Assembly: GCA_030428945.1 (NCBI GenBank)
Contig: JAUIEC010000019.1
Coordinates: forward strand, 1-64,000
Direction of reading: 5' to 3'
DNA length: 64,000 nt
Origin: Phycisphaerae bacterium
Lineage (GTDB): Bacteria > Planctomycetota > Phycisphaerae > UBA1845 > Fen-1342
Below the pieces are notes generated by a model. It worked only from the letters and a program-made list of their open reading frames with translations, had not been told where the DNA came from and did not search any database. Below are positions 7,584 through 16,623 of this stretch, in pieces; the first letter of the stretch is position 1; every line of letters starts with the position of its first letter. A program made the position numbers and the translations under genes.

Positions 7584-9092
7584 ATGCTGAGTACCCCGAT
7601 ACACCGCGCGGCCGGCTGGGCCGTTGTCGGGCTGAGTCTGCTGCCCGCGCTGCACGGCTGCGCGGCCCGCACGAGTGATCAGGACATCGCCCGCGCGATC
7701 GAAGACTGGCGCCGCCCCCGGGCGCTGCGAACCGCCGCGACCACCGGCCACCACCGGACGCCGGACCGGGACACCACCGTGGCTCCGGCCGCTGTCGTCG
7801 ACCCGCCGCCACCGGCCGCGTCGCCCCATCGGCGACCGGTGGACGGCTACATCGCCCGGGCCATGGCGGACAACCCGGGGATCCAGTCCGCCGCGGCCGA
7901 GGTGCGGGCCCGCCTGGCCCGCGTCCCGCAGGTGACCGCCCTGCCCGACCCGGTCCTGCGGACGATCATCCGCCCGGAGCCGATTCAGACGGCGGCCGGC
8001 AACCTGGGCTTCACGCTGGGCGTCAGCCAGACGATTCCGCTGCTGGCGAAGCTGGAACGCAGCGGAGACGAGGCGGCGGCCGAGGCGCGGATGGCGCTCG
8101 AGCGGTTGCATGTCCGCCGGATGGACCTGGTGGCGGACGTCGAGCGGGCGTACTGGCGGATCTACCGGCTGGATCGCGACCTGGAACTGCTCGGCGAGAT
8201 CGGGCAGGTCCTCGAACATCTTGCGCAGGTCGTCGAGGCGCAGTACCAGGTCGGCAAGGTTCCGCAGCAGGACCTGCTGCGTGTACAGACCGAATGGTCT
8301 GGTCTGCGTGACGAACAGCATCGCAGCGACCAGCGTCGCGCGGCGGCCGCGGCGGCCCTGAACCAGTTGATCGGCGCGGCCCCGACCGACGCCGTCCCGA
8401 CGACGGGCGCGGCGCGGCCGGAACAGGTGCCGCCCGATCTCGACCGCCTGCTGGCGCTGGCCGCGGCGCACAATCCGGAACTGGCGCAGCTTCAGGCGGT
8501 GATCGAGCGGAACCGGGCGCGGGTGGCGCGGGCCCGGCTGGGGTACTGGCCGGACCTGACGGTCGGTTTCGAGTGGAACCAGGTGGATCCGCGAACGCCG
8601 TTCGTTCCGCCGATCAATCCGACGACGGGGCAGCGTCCGGCCTTCAACGCGGCCAGCGCCCGTGGCAACGACAACTACGCGATCACGGCGGCGGTCAACC
8701 TGCCGATCTGGACGCAGCGGATCGAGGGGGCCCGGCGCGAGTCGCGGCAGGAACTGCTGGCCAGCGAGCGGGCCCTGCACGATCGTCGCAACCAGGTGGC
8801 GTATCGCGTGTTCGATGCGGTCGCGCGGATCGAGGCGCAGCAGCACACGCTGCGCGTGCTGGAGGAGGAACTGCTGCCGCAGGCGCGGCAGACCTACGAG
8901 GTGGCGCTGACCGGCTACCAGGCCGGGGAGGCCGGGTTCGTGGGGCTGATCGATCACTGGCGGCGCTGGCTCGACTTCGAACGGATGCGTCACACCGAAA
9001 CCGCCGACCTGGCGATCGCCTGGGCCGATCTGCAGCGCGCGGTCGGACTCGAACTGCTGCCCGCCGACCACGCCCCCGGAGACACGGAATGA
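7584..9092 (+). CDS. TolC/CusC-type outer-membrane efflux lipoprotein
   Basis: A 502-residue outer-membrane factor. The N-terminus has a lipoprotein signal with lipobox LHGC (Cys at residue 26). Two related alpha-helical halves follow, with the OMF pattern of a long amphipathic coiled coil, turn and beta segments (IPLLAKLERSGDEAAAEARM in the first half, LPIWTQRIEGARRESRQELL in the second). It would form the outer-membrane exit duct of a tripartite heavy-metal efflux pump. The ATG at 7584 was chosen over upstream in-frame codons because it gives the signal peptide directly. The stop overlaps the adaptor start (ATGA, 4 bp). Confidence 0.9.
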   Translation: MLSTPIHRAAGWAVVGLSLLPALHGCAARTSDQDIARAIEDWRRPRALRTAATTGHHRTPDRDTTVAPAAVVDPPPPAASPHRRPVDGYIARAMADNPGIQSAAAEVRARLARVPQVTALPDPVLRTIIRPEPIQTAAGNLGFTLGVSQTIPLLAKLERSGDEAAAEARMALERLHVRRMDLVADVERAYWRIYRLDRDLELLGEIGQVLEHLAQVVEAQYQVGKVPQQDLLRVQTEWSGLRDEQHRSDQRRAAAAAALNQLIGAAPTDAVPTTGAARPEQVPPDLDRLLALAAAHNPELAQLQAVIERNRARVARARLGYWPDLTVGFEWNQVDPRTPFVPPINPTTGQRPAFNAASARGNDNYAITAAVNLPIWTQRIEGARRESRQELLASERALHDRRNQVAYRVFDAVARIEAQQHTLRVLEEELLPQARQTYEVALTGYQAGEAGFVGLIDHWRRWLDFERMRHTETADLAIAWADLQRAVGLELLPADHAPGDTE

Positions 9093-11017
9093 ACATGCCG
9101 AAGGAAATCCCGGCCGCGACGATGCGGGAACTGCGCGGCGTGCTGATCCGCTGGGCGCTGCTGCTGGCACTGCTGACGCTGGCGGCCGGTCTGGCGACCT
9201 GGCGTCTGGCGACCACCACCCCGCGGGCACCCGTCGCCGCCGCGCACGGCGACGATGAGCCGGCGATCGAGTACTGGACCTGCACCATGCATCCGGAGGT
9301 TCAGCTTCCGCAGGCCGGGGCGTGCCCGATCTGCGGCATGACCCTGGTCGCCCGCTATGCCGGTGCCGCGGAGCCGCCACCGTCGGCGACATCCGCGTCC
9401 GGGCAGGCGGCCGCGCCGACCTGGTACCGCTGCACCATGCCGGGCTGTGGCGACCAGGGCAGCGCGGACCCCGAGAGCCATTGCCCGGTGTGCGGCATGC
9501 AGCGCGAGCCGATCCTGGCCGAGAGCGCCGACGTCGGACCGCTGGAAATCGAGTTGAGCGAACGGGCCCGGCGCCTGGCCGAGATTGCGAGTGAACCCGC
9601 GCTCGAGCGGATGCTGTTCAAGCGGATCCGCACGGTGGGCCGCGTCAGTTACGACGAGACGCGGACGCGGATGGTCAGCGCGTGGACCGGCGGACGGATC
9701 GACAAGCTCTTTGCCGACTACACCGGGATGACGGTCAGCCGGGGCGATCACCTGGTCAGCATCTACAGTCCCGAGTTGCTCTCGGCCCAGGAGGAGTTCC
9801 TGCAGGCGGTGCGGGCGTCGAGCGCGGCGGCCGGCCTGCGCACCGAGATCGCCCGCCGCAGCAGCGGGCAACTGCTCGACGCGGCCCGCCGCAAGCTGGA
9901 CCTGTTCGGCATCACGCCGGGGCAGGTCGAAGCGATCGAGCGATCCGGCGCGCCGCAGACACACCTGGTGATTCACGCGCCGCTCGGGGGCACGATCCTC
10001 GCGAAGCAGGCGATGGAAGGCATGTACGTCAAGACCGGCGATCCGCTCTACACGATCGCGGACCTGCGGCACCTGTGGCTGCTGGTCGACCTGTACGAGG
10101 GCGATCTGCCGTGGATCAAGCCCTTCCAGCGTGTGCGGGTGACGACCCGCTCGCTGCCGGGCGAAGTCTTCGACGGCGAGATCTTCTTTGTCGACCCCTC
10201 CGTCGATCCGCAGACGCGGACGGTCGAGGTGCGGATCCACGTCGACAATCCCGATCTGCGTCTGAAGCCGGACATGTGGGTGGCCGCCGAGGTCGACGCG
10301 GACCTCGGCCCGCAGGGCGAAGGGACCGTCCCGACGCCGGCCGGAAGTCACGCCTGTCCGATGCACCCGTGGGAGACGGCGGATGGTCCCGGCACCTGCC
10401 AGGTGTGCGCGATGCAGCGCGTGCCGGTCGAGTCGCTGCCGACCTATGCCGCGCCGACGGCGCCGGCCGCGCTGCTGAGCGTGCCTCGTACGGCGGTGCT
10501 GCAGACGGGCGTGCGGGCGCTGGTGTATGTCGAGACGGCCGAGGGGCGCTACCGGGCGGTCGACGTGACGCCGGGGCCGCTGGCCCGCGGCGCGGATCAG
10601 CGCGAGTACTACCCGATCCTCGCCGGACTGTCGGCCGGCCAGCGGGTGGTGACGCGCGGCAACTTCGCGATCGACAGCCAGATGCAGCTTTCCGGCCGGC
10701 CGAGCCTGTTCGACCCGCGAACCGAGACAACACCCACGGCGCCACCGGAACGTGACGAGTCCGACAGCGCGACGGGGCGCGTGACTTCGCCCGGATCGGA
10801 AGCGGGCGACGACGACGGACAGCCACGCTGCCCGGTGATGGGCGGCGCGATCGACCCCGAGGTCTTCACCGACTACCGCGGCGTGCGGATCTACTTCTGC
10901 TGCCCGCCGTGCATCGACACGTTCGAAGGCGATCCCGACCAGTACCTGCCCGCCCTGCCGGCCGCGATTCGGGAACGGATTGCCGCCGCCGACCGCGAGG
11001 AGCGCGACCGTGACTGA
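9089..11017 (+). CDS. CusB-like RND efflux adaptor with extra metal-binding modules
   Basis: A 642-residue periplasmic adaptor of the CusB/CzcB type with one N-terminal membrane segment (about residues 20-38). It carries several metal-binding motifs: WTCTMHPEV...CPICGM (Cys 65, 79, 82), YRCTMPGC...CPVCGM (Cys 115, 120, 132, 135), a third, ACPMHPW...CQVCAM, near residues 420-443, and a C-terminal YHS-like module (CPVMGG...YFCCPPC) near 581-608. The barrel-sandwich and helical-hairpin core (IDKLFADYTGMTVSRGD, LVIHAPLGGTILAKQ) lies between. Adaptors of this family capture metal and hand it to the RND pump. Three HMBD-like motifs plus a YHS domain is richer than the usual one or none. The gene is translationally coupled to its neighbours by 4-bp and 8-bp overlaps. 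Confidence 0.9.
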   Translation: MNMPKEIPAATMRELRGVLIRWALLLALLTLAAGLATWRLATTTPRAPVAAAHGDDEPAIEYWTCTMHPEVQLPQAGACPICGMTLVARYAGAAEPPPSATSASGQAAAPTWYRCTMPGCGDQGSADPESHCPVCGMQREPILAESADVGPLEIELSERARRLAEIASEPALERMLFKRIRTVGRVSYDETRTRMVSAWTGGRIDKLFADYTGMTVSRGDHLVSIYSPELLSAQEEFLQAVRASSAAAGLRTEIARRSSGQLLDAARRKLDLFGITPGQVEAIERSGAPQTHLVIHAPLGGTILAKQAMEGMYVKTGDPLYTIADLRHLWLLVDLYEGDLPWIKPFQRVRVTTRSLPGEVFDGEIFFVDPSVDPQTRTVEVRIHVDNPDLRLKPDMWVAAEVDADLGPQGEGTVPTPAGSHACPMHPWETADGPGTCQVCAMQRVPVESLPTYAAPTAPAALLSVPRTAVLQTGVRALVYVETAEGRYRAVDVTPGPLARGADQREYYPILAGLSAGQRVVTRGNFAIDSQMQLSGRPSLFDPRTETTPTAPPERDESDSATGRVTSPGSEAGDDDGQPRCPVMGGAIDPEVFTDYRGVRIYFCCPPCIDTFEGDPDQYLPALPAAIRERIAAADREERDRD

Positions 11018-14000
11018 GCGCCTGATCGCGACGTTTCTGCGAACACCGCTGCTGGCGCTCCTGCTGGTGGCGGGCCTGGTGGTCTATGGCTGGCAGGCCT
11101 TCCAGCAGAACCCCAAGGACGCGATCCCGGACATCGCCGAGAACCAGGTGATCGTCTTCAGCGAGTGGATGGGACGCAGCCCGCGCGACGTGGACGAGCA
11201 GGTCACCTATCCGCTGACCGTGGCGCTGCAGGGCGTGCCCGACGTGCGCGAGATCCGGGCCACCAGCGGCTTCGGCTGGTCGATCGTCTATGTCGTCTTT
11301 CACGACCGGACCGACTTCTACTGGGCCCGCAGCCGCGTGCTCGAACGGCTGAACGTGGCGGCCGGGCAACTGCCGGCCGGGGTCAGTCCGCGGCTGGGTC
11401 CGGACGCGACGGCGCTCGGGCAGGTCTTCTGGTACACGGTCGAGAACGGCTGGTACGCGCCCGACCATCCGGGCCTGCGGTTCACCGAGGATGGCGTGCT
11501 GACCGAGGCCTCGCGCAGGGCCCTGCTGAAGAACGACCCGTCCCTGGCCGAGGCGCTGGCGGCGGCCGAGCCCTACAGCGATCCGCTCGGCGGCGCCGCG
11601 CTGCGGTTCAGCGGCCTGACGCTCGATCGTCTGCGGAGCATGCAGGACTTCGACGTCAAGCTGGCGCTCGAGAGCGTGGCCGGCGTCAGCGAGGTCGCCA
11701 GCATCGGCGGCCACGTGCGGCAGTACCAGATCGACGTGAATCCCGAGGCGCTGCGGGCGTTCGGGGTTCCGCTCGCGCGGCTGGTGGCGGCCCTCGGCAG
11801 CGCGAACATCGACGTCGGCGCGAAGGTCATCGAAGAGAACGGGATGGAGATCCTGGTCCGCGGGATCGGCTTCCTGGGCGGCGCCGAGCGGAGCGCCGCC
11901 GAACGCGACGCGCGCGAAGCGGCCGTCATCCGCGACCTGGAGAACATCGTCGTGCACGCCCGCAACGGGACGCCGATCTACCTGCACCAGGTGGCGACCG
12001 TCGCGGTCGGTCCGGATTTCCGGCGCGGCGCGCTCGACAAGCTGGGGGCCGAGGCCGTCGGCGGCGTCGTCACGATGCGCTTCGGCGAGAACCCGCTCGA
12101 AGTCATCGAGCGCGTCCGCGAGCGAATCGACGCGCTCGAACCCGGCCTGCCGCCGGGCGTGCGGATCAACGCCTTCTACGACCGCAGCCGGCTGATCGAC
12201 GAGACGGTCGACACGCTCCGCACGGCCCTGTCGCAGGAACTGGCGATCACGATGGTCGCCGTCGTCCTGTTCCTGCTGCACTTCCGCAGCAGTCTCGTGC
12301 TGGCCGTCACGCTGCCGGTCGCGGTGCTGGCCGCGTTCATCTGCATGCAGGTGCTGCGGCTGCCGAGCAACATCATGAGCCTGGCCGGCATCGCGATCGC
12401 GATCGGCACGATGGTCGACATGGGCATCGTCATGCTCGAAAACATCTACCAGCACCTGGCCGCGCGGGGCGACACGTTCACCCGCACCGAGACCGACGCC
12501 CGCGGACGGACCCGCGTGCGGATCGACCAGCACCGCCGCCTGCAGGTCGTGCAGGAGGCCGCCAGCGAAGTCGGGGGCGCGATCCTGACGGCGATCAGCA
12601 CGACGGTCGTCTCGTTCATCCCGGTCTTCTTCCTCGAAGGTCAGGCCGCCCGGCTCTTCACCCCGCTGGCCTGGACCAAGACGTTCTGCATGGTCAGCGC
12701 CGTCCTGCTCGCCCTGACCGTCGTGCCGCCGCTGGCGATGGTCGTCCTTCGCAGCCGGCAGGTCCGCTGGCCGGCGGCGATCGCCCTCGGGCTGCTGGCC
12801 GCGGTGGCGACAACGATCGCCTGGCTGCGAGCCGCGGCCGTGCATGCCGGGTTCGGACGCTTCGCCGCCGACACGGCCGACTACCTGGGCTGGTCGGCGA
12901 CCGCGACCGGAATGGCGGCCGGGCTGACGGTCGGGCTGCTGACGGTCGTGATCCTGCGCGAACGGATCCGCCCGATCGAACAGAACCCGGTCAGCCGCCT
13001 GATCCACGGGCTCTACGCGCCGACGCTCCGCTGGGTGCTGCGGCACAAGTTGCTGTTCCTGCTGCTGCCGGCCGGGCTCGTCACCTGGGGCCTGGGCATC
13101 TGGCTCGGCTGGGGGCCGCTGCTGGACACCCTGGCCTGGCCTTTCGAACGAGTCGGACTGCATCCGATCGACTGGTCGGCCGCCCGCTGGCTGCACGTGA
13201 TCGTCGCGGCCGTGCTGGCCGTGGTGCTGGTGCCGCTGGTGTTCGACTCGGTCCGCGTCGCGTGGCGGATTGTCCGCGGCGGCGTACCGCGCGACGGCGC
13301 CGGCTGGTCTCGATCGCTGCTGGTCGTGGTCGCGTTCGTGCCGGGCGTGCTGCTGCTGGAGCGCGGCAACCTGGCCGGGCGGAACGAGGCGCGTCTGGCG
13401 GCGCTGCTGACGCCGGTGCCGGGCGGATGGCAGGACTACGCCCCGCTGCGGGCCCTGCGCGAGCGCGGCGGAATCGGGCAGGAGTTCATGCCGCCGCTGG
13501 ATGAGGGCGACTTCCTGTACATGCCGAGCGTGCTGCCGGCCGGGTCGATCAACACGGTGATGGACGTGATGCGCAAGCAGGACATCCAGTTCGCCCGCAT
13601 CCCGGAGGTCGCCAACGTGGTCGGCAAGCTGGGGCGGGTGGAGTCGCCGCTGGACCCGGCCCCGGTCGGGATGATCGAGACGATGATCCTGCTGAAGCCG
13701 CGATCCGAGTGGCCGGTGATCGACGATCCCGACTATCCGGGGCATCCGCGTCGTCGGACGATGGAGGAGATCTGGGAGGACATTCGCAGCGCGGGCACGT
13801 TCCCGGGCGTGCTGCCGTCGGTTCCGCTGCAGCCGATTCGCACGCGGATTGAGATGCTCAGCACGGGTCTGAACGCGCGGATCGGGCTGAAGGTCTACGG
13901 CGACAGCATCGAGGGCTGCGAGGCGCTGGCGATCCGGATCGAGGGTCTGCTGCGCGAACGGCTGCGCAACGCGGAGGCGATCAGCGCGATCCGGATCAGC

Positions 14001-15050
14001 GGCAAGCCGTACCTCGAGTTCCGGATCGACCGCGAGGCGATCGCCCGGCACGGGGTCAACATCGCCGACGTGCAGCAGGTCATCGAGGTCGCGATCGGCG
14101 GGCGGAACCTGACGACGACCTACGAAGGCCTCGACCGTTACCCGGTGCGGATCCGTTACGAGCGCGAGCGGCGCGACGAGATCCCGGACCTGGAGCGGAT
14201 CCTGGTGCCGACGCCGGGCGGGGCGCAGATTCCGATCAGCCAACTGGCCGCGATCGAGCGGGTGACGGGCCCGATGAGCGTCCGCCGCGAAGGGGCGAGG
14301 TTCGTCAGCTACGTGACGATGAGCAGCGCCGGGATCGACGAGACGACGCTGGTCGAGAACGGGCAGCGGCTGCTCGACGAAGCGATCATCCACGGTGACC
14401 TGGACCTGCCGGAGGGGTACTCGCTGCGCTGGACGGGCAGCTACGAGCGGAACCGGCGGGCCCGGCAGCGGCTGGCGATCCTGGTGCCGGCCGTGCTGCT
14501 GATCAACCTGCTGCTGATCTACCTGCAGTTCCGCCGCTGGTCGCTGACGGTGGTGATCTTCCTGGCGATCCCGGTGGCGCTGGCGGGCGGGTTCATCCTG
14601 CTGGACTGGTGGCCGGCGGTGCAGAACCAGTTGTACCTGCTGGGTGTGATGGACCGTCCGTTTCCGGGCGGGCGGATGTACCTGACGGTGGCGGTCTGGG
14701 TCGGGTTCATCGCGCTGTTCGGGATCGCGGTCGATGACGGGATCGTGATCGGCACGTACCTGGAGCAGAGTTTCCGGCAGGCGCCGCCGCGGCGTTACGA
14801 GGAGATCGAGGCGCGGGTGGTCGCGGCCGGCCTGCGGCGGATCCGCCCGACGCTGATGACGACGTTCACGACGCTGGCGGCTTTGACGCCGGTGCTGCTG
14901 ACCACGGGCCGGGGGAGCGACGTGATGACGCCGATGGCGCTGCCGGTGTTCGGAGGTATGCTGGTGGCGCTGGTGTCGATCTTCGTGGTCCCGGTGTGCT
15001 ACTGCGGGCTGCAGCAGGCCCGCTGGCGGATCGGGGCAGGGAACGGCTAG
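11010..15050 (+). CDS. CusA/CzcA-type heavy-metal RND efflux pump, enlarged
   Basis: A 1346-residue inner-membrane HME-RND pump, about 300 residues longer than the usual ~1050. Family motifs include NPKDAIPDIAENQVIVFSEW, the TM4-region motif GTMVDMGIVMLENIY with the proton-relay Asp, and IRISGKPYLEFRIDREAIAR. The second-half relay region is GIAVDDGIVIGTYLEQSF. Extra sequence is concentrated at about residues 583-818, where several additional hydrophobic segments interrupt the connection between the two membrane halves. A smaller insert follows FWYTVENGWYAPDHPG in the first periplasmic domain. The GTG start at 11010 overlaps the adaptor stop by 8 bp. It should export mono- or divalent metal using the proton gradient; the metal is not evident from sequence. 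Confidence 0.9.
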   Translation: MTERLIATFLRTPLLALLLVAGLVVYGWQAFQQNPKDAIPDIAENQVIVFSEWMGRSPRDVDEQVTYPLTVALQGVPDVREIRATSGFGWSIVYVVFHDRTDFYWARSRVLERLNVAAGQLPAGVSPRLGPDATALGQVFWYTVENGWYAPDHPGLRFTEDGVLTEASRRALLKNDPSLAEALAAAEPYSDPLGGAALRFSGLTLDRLRSMQDFDVKLALESVAGVSEVASIGGHVRQYQIDVNPEALRAFGVPLARLVAALGSANIDVGAKVIEENGMEILVRGIGFLGGAERSAAERDAREAAVIRDLENIVVHARNGTPIYLHQVATVAVGPDFRRGALDKLGAEAVGGVVTMRFGENPLEVIERVRERIDALEPGLPPGVRINAFYDRSRLIDETVDTLRTALSQELAITMVAVVLFLLHFRSSLVLAVTLPVAVLAAFICMQVLRLPSNIMSLAGIAIAIGTMVDMGIVMLENIYQHLAARGDTFTRTETDARGRTRVRIDQHRRLQVVQEAASEVGGAILTAISTTVVSFIPVFFLEGQAARLFTPLAWTKTFCMVSAVLLALTVVPPLAMVVLRSRQVRWPAAIALGLLAAVATTIAWLRAAAVHAGFGRFAADTADYLGWSATATGMAAGLTVGLLTVVILRERIRPIEQNPVSRLIHGLYAPTLRWVLRHKLLFLLLPAGLVTWGLGIWLGWGPLLDTLAWPFERVGLHPIDWSAARWLHVIVAAVLAVVLVPLVFDSVRVAWRIVRGGVPRDGAGWSRSLLVVVAFVPGVLLLERGNLAGRNEARLAALLTPVPGGWQDYAPLRALRERGGIGQEFMPPLDEGDFLYMPSVLPAGSINTVMDVMRKQDIQFARIPEVANVVGKLGRVESPLDPAPVGMIETMILLKPRSEWPVIDDPDYPGHPRRRTMEEIWEDIRSAGTFPGVLPSVPLQPIRTRIEMLSTGLNARIGLKVYGDSIEGCEALAIRIEGLLRERLRNAEAISAIRISGKPYLEFRIDREAIARHGVNIADVQQVIEVAIGGRNLTTTYEGLDRYPVRIRYERERRDEIPDLERILVPTPGGAQIPISQLAAIERVTGPMSVRREGARFVSYVTMSSAGIDETTLVENGQRLLDEAIIHGDLDLPEGYSLRWTGSYERNRRARQRLAILVPAVLLINLLLIYLQFRRWSLTVVIFLAIPVALAGGFILLDWWPAVQNQLYLLGVMDRPFPGGRMYLTVAVWVGFIALFGIAVDDGIVIGTYLEQSFRQAPPRRYEEIEARVVAAGLRRIRPTLMTTFTTLAALTPVLLTTGRGSDVMTPMALPVFGGMLVALVSIFVVPVCYCGLQQARWRIGAGNG

Positions 15051-15364
15051 CCGGGGGCGGGTGGCGCCGGTGCGGCGAACGCGTCTCCGGAGCGGCAGGC
15101 GAATGACGCTGGAACACGTACAGTCCGGTCACCGGATCACGCTGGCAGACGACCTCACCTATTCGGTCGGGTCAACGGCTTCGAGCAAGTTGACGATCTT
15201 CGCCAGCGTTGTTTCGATGGACATTGCACCTCGGCCCTTTCCTGCAAAGTTGTCCTCTCGATTGTACCTGATCGGGTTGCGAAAGCCCTGGAACGTTAGA
15301 GAACGAGCGACCGAATAACTGTGCAGCGGTCAGTGCGTCGACGGTCCGCGTGTACGATCCACAC

Positions 15365-15427
15365 ATGCCCCAAGCCTGCGTTTTCGGCGCGCAGACCGGG
15401 CCACTTTTTTGTTGTAGTGAAGTATGA
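15365..15427 (+). CDS. possible 20-residue upstream ORF coupled to the next gene
   Basis: An ATG at 15365, 6 nt after a TACGAT box (15353-15358), opens a 20-codon frame whose TGA overlaps the ATG of the following gene (ATGA at 15424-15427). The peptide is hydrophobic and Cys-containing at its end. It could be a leader that couples translation, or chance. The remainder of 15051-15364 holds no convincing gene; a short frame at 15061-15318 has no domain features. Confidence 0.25.
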   Translation: MPQACVFGAQTGPLFCCSEV

Positions 15428-16542
15428 GCCTGTCGCTCGTAGCCACATTCTGGTCGCCAAGTCCCGCGTTGCTCGGGCCGGACTCGATCCTTGCCGCACT
15501 ACTGGCTCTGACCGTAGCGGCATTGACCCTGGAGCCATGGGCGATGGCTCGAAGAGAGGGCAGTTGGGTCGTCGCACTGGTTCCGTGGTGCTTTCTCGTG
15601 CTATACGCGTTCGGCCACCCATTTCGGCCCCGGTCCTTCCCGGATACCCAGCACTTCGTCGCCGCGTTCGTCTACCTTGTGTTTGGCAGCGCCCTCAGCC
15701 TGGCAAATCTGCGCACGCCCAAGCCAGTTTTTCGCTGGAACGGCGCGATCCTGGCACTGTGCTACGGCCTGCTTGCTGCGGTAGTGGCCTGCGCCGTGCC
15801 CTATTGGGCTTTCGACCTGCCCTACGGAACCACGGAACGATGGATTACGCCTGTGCGTCTCATCGTTTTCATCGCTTGGCTAATGACGATCCCAAGCATC
15901 TACCGACTTGCACGCCGTGACCAAGCAGCATCCATCGCCATGAAACGCTCTGATCGCGTGTGCGCGGCTGCTGACAGAGCGTGGCTGACTTGGCTCGGGG
16001 GAGTTGTTGCCGCCGGATGCGTGGCGCTTGCGGCCTGGCCGTTCTGGCCGGTGATCTGCCTGCTGATTCCCGCTACCGTTGTGGTCTGCACGCCGCTCCT
16101 GCTGTTCCGGACGCACTACCGGGTTCCGGCGTCAGCAACGTTGCTGGCTTTGTTCGCGTTCCTTTGGGCGGTCAGCTTGGTGCGTCCGTTGGAACTGAAC
16201 TACGTTTCGCCGATCGGCTTCCTCGCGATCGACTTTGAGCGCGGCGCGGTTTCGTGGCACGCGATCGCGGGCAGGGTCGATCACATGCTGATCACGCAAC
16301 ACCTTTGGCACGGCGCGTGGGGCGAGAACCTTCTCTCGCCGCGCTGGGCGATCGGGCCGGTGTTGGGGCGGTGGAACTACCCGCTCTGGCCGCCGGTCGT
16401 CCTGATGGCGTGGGTGACGTTCCGACTTCCCCGTTTGGGACCGGTGGCGGGAGGCTGCATGACGTGCGGCTACGATCTGACCGGCAACACGAGCGGCGTC
16501 TGCCCGGAGTGCGGGAAATCGATCGAGCGTGCCGTGGAGTAG
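15424..16542 (+). CDS. polytopic membrane protein with C-terminal zinc ribbon (Phycisphaerae type)
   Basis: A 372-residue protein with about eight to nine hydrophobic helices and a cytoplasmic C-terminal zinc ribbon, CMTCGYDLTGNTSGVCPECG (CxxC...CxxC). The ribbon is a recurrent signature at the end of otherwise unrelated membrane proteins in Phycisphaerae-like Planctomycetota. Its function is unknown, and no enzymatic motif is visible in the membrane part. The next gene ends in the same ribbon but its membrane region is not obviously similar. Base composition is slightly less GC-extreme than the efflux operon. The start overlaps a possible upstream ORF. Confidence 0.7.
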   Translation: MSLSLVATFWSPSPALLGPDSILAALLALTVAALTLEPWAMARREGSWVVALVPWCFLVLYAFGHPFRPRSFPDTQHFVAAFVYLVFGSALSLANLRTPKPVFRWNGAILALCYGLLAAVVACAVPYWAFDLPYGTTERWITPVRLIVFIAWLMTIPSIYRLARRDQAASIAMKRSDRVCAAADRAWLTWLGGVVAAGCVALAAWPFWPVICLLIPATVVVCTPLLLFRTHYRVPASATLLALFAFLWAVSLVRPLELNYVSPIGFLAIDFERGAVSWHAIAGRVDHMLITQHLWHGAWGENLLSPRWAIGPVLGRWNYPLWPPVVLMAWVTFRLPRLGPVAGGCMTCGYDLTGNTSGVCPECGKSIERAVE

Positions 16543-16623
16543 CCCGGTGCGTGCCGCGGCCCCCTCGTTGTGAATCAAGATCACGAATGACACCCCGGGT
16601 CGCGCGCGGGTAGGCTCTGAATT

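Noticed and set aside
10866..14393. An 1175-codon minus-strand frame opposite the RND pump
   Set aside because: Same pattern of GC-rich antisense frame; the plus strand has clear CusA motifs.
15061..15318. 85-codon frame after the RND pump
   Set aside because: No ribosome binding site, no domain or signal, composition unlike neighbouring genes.
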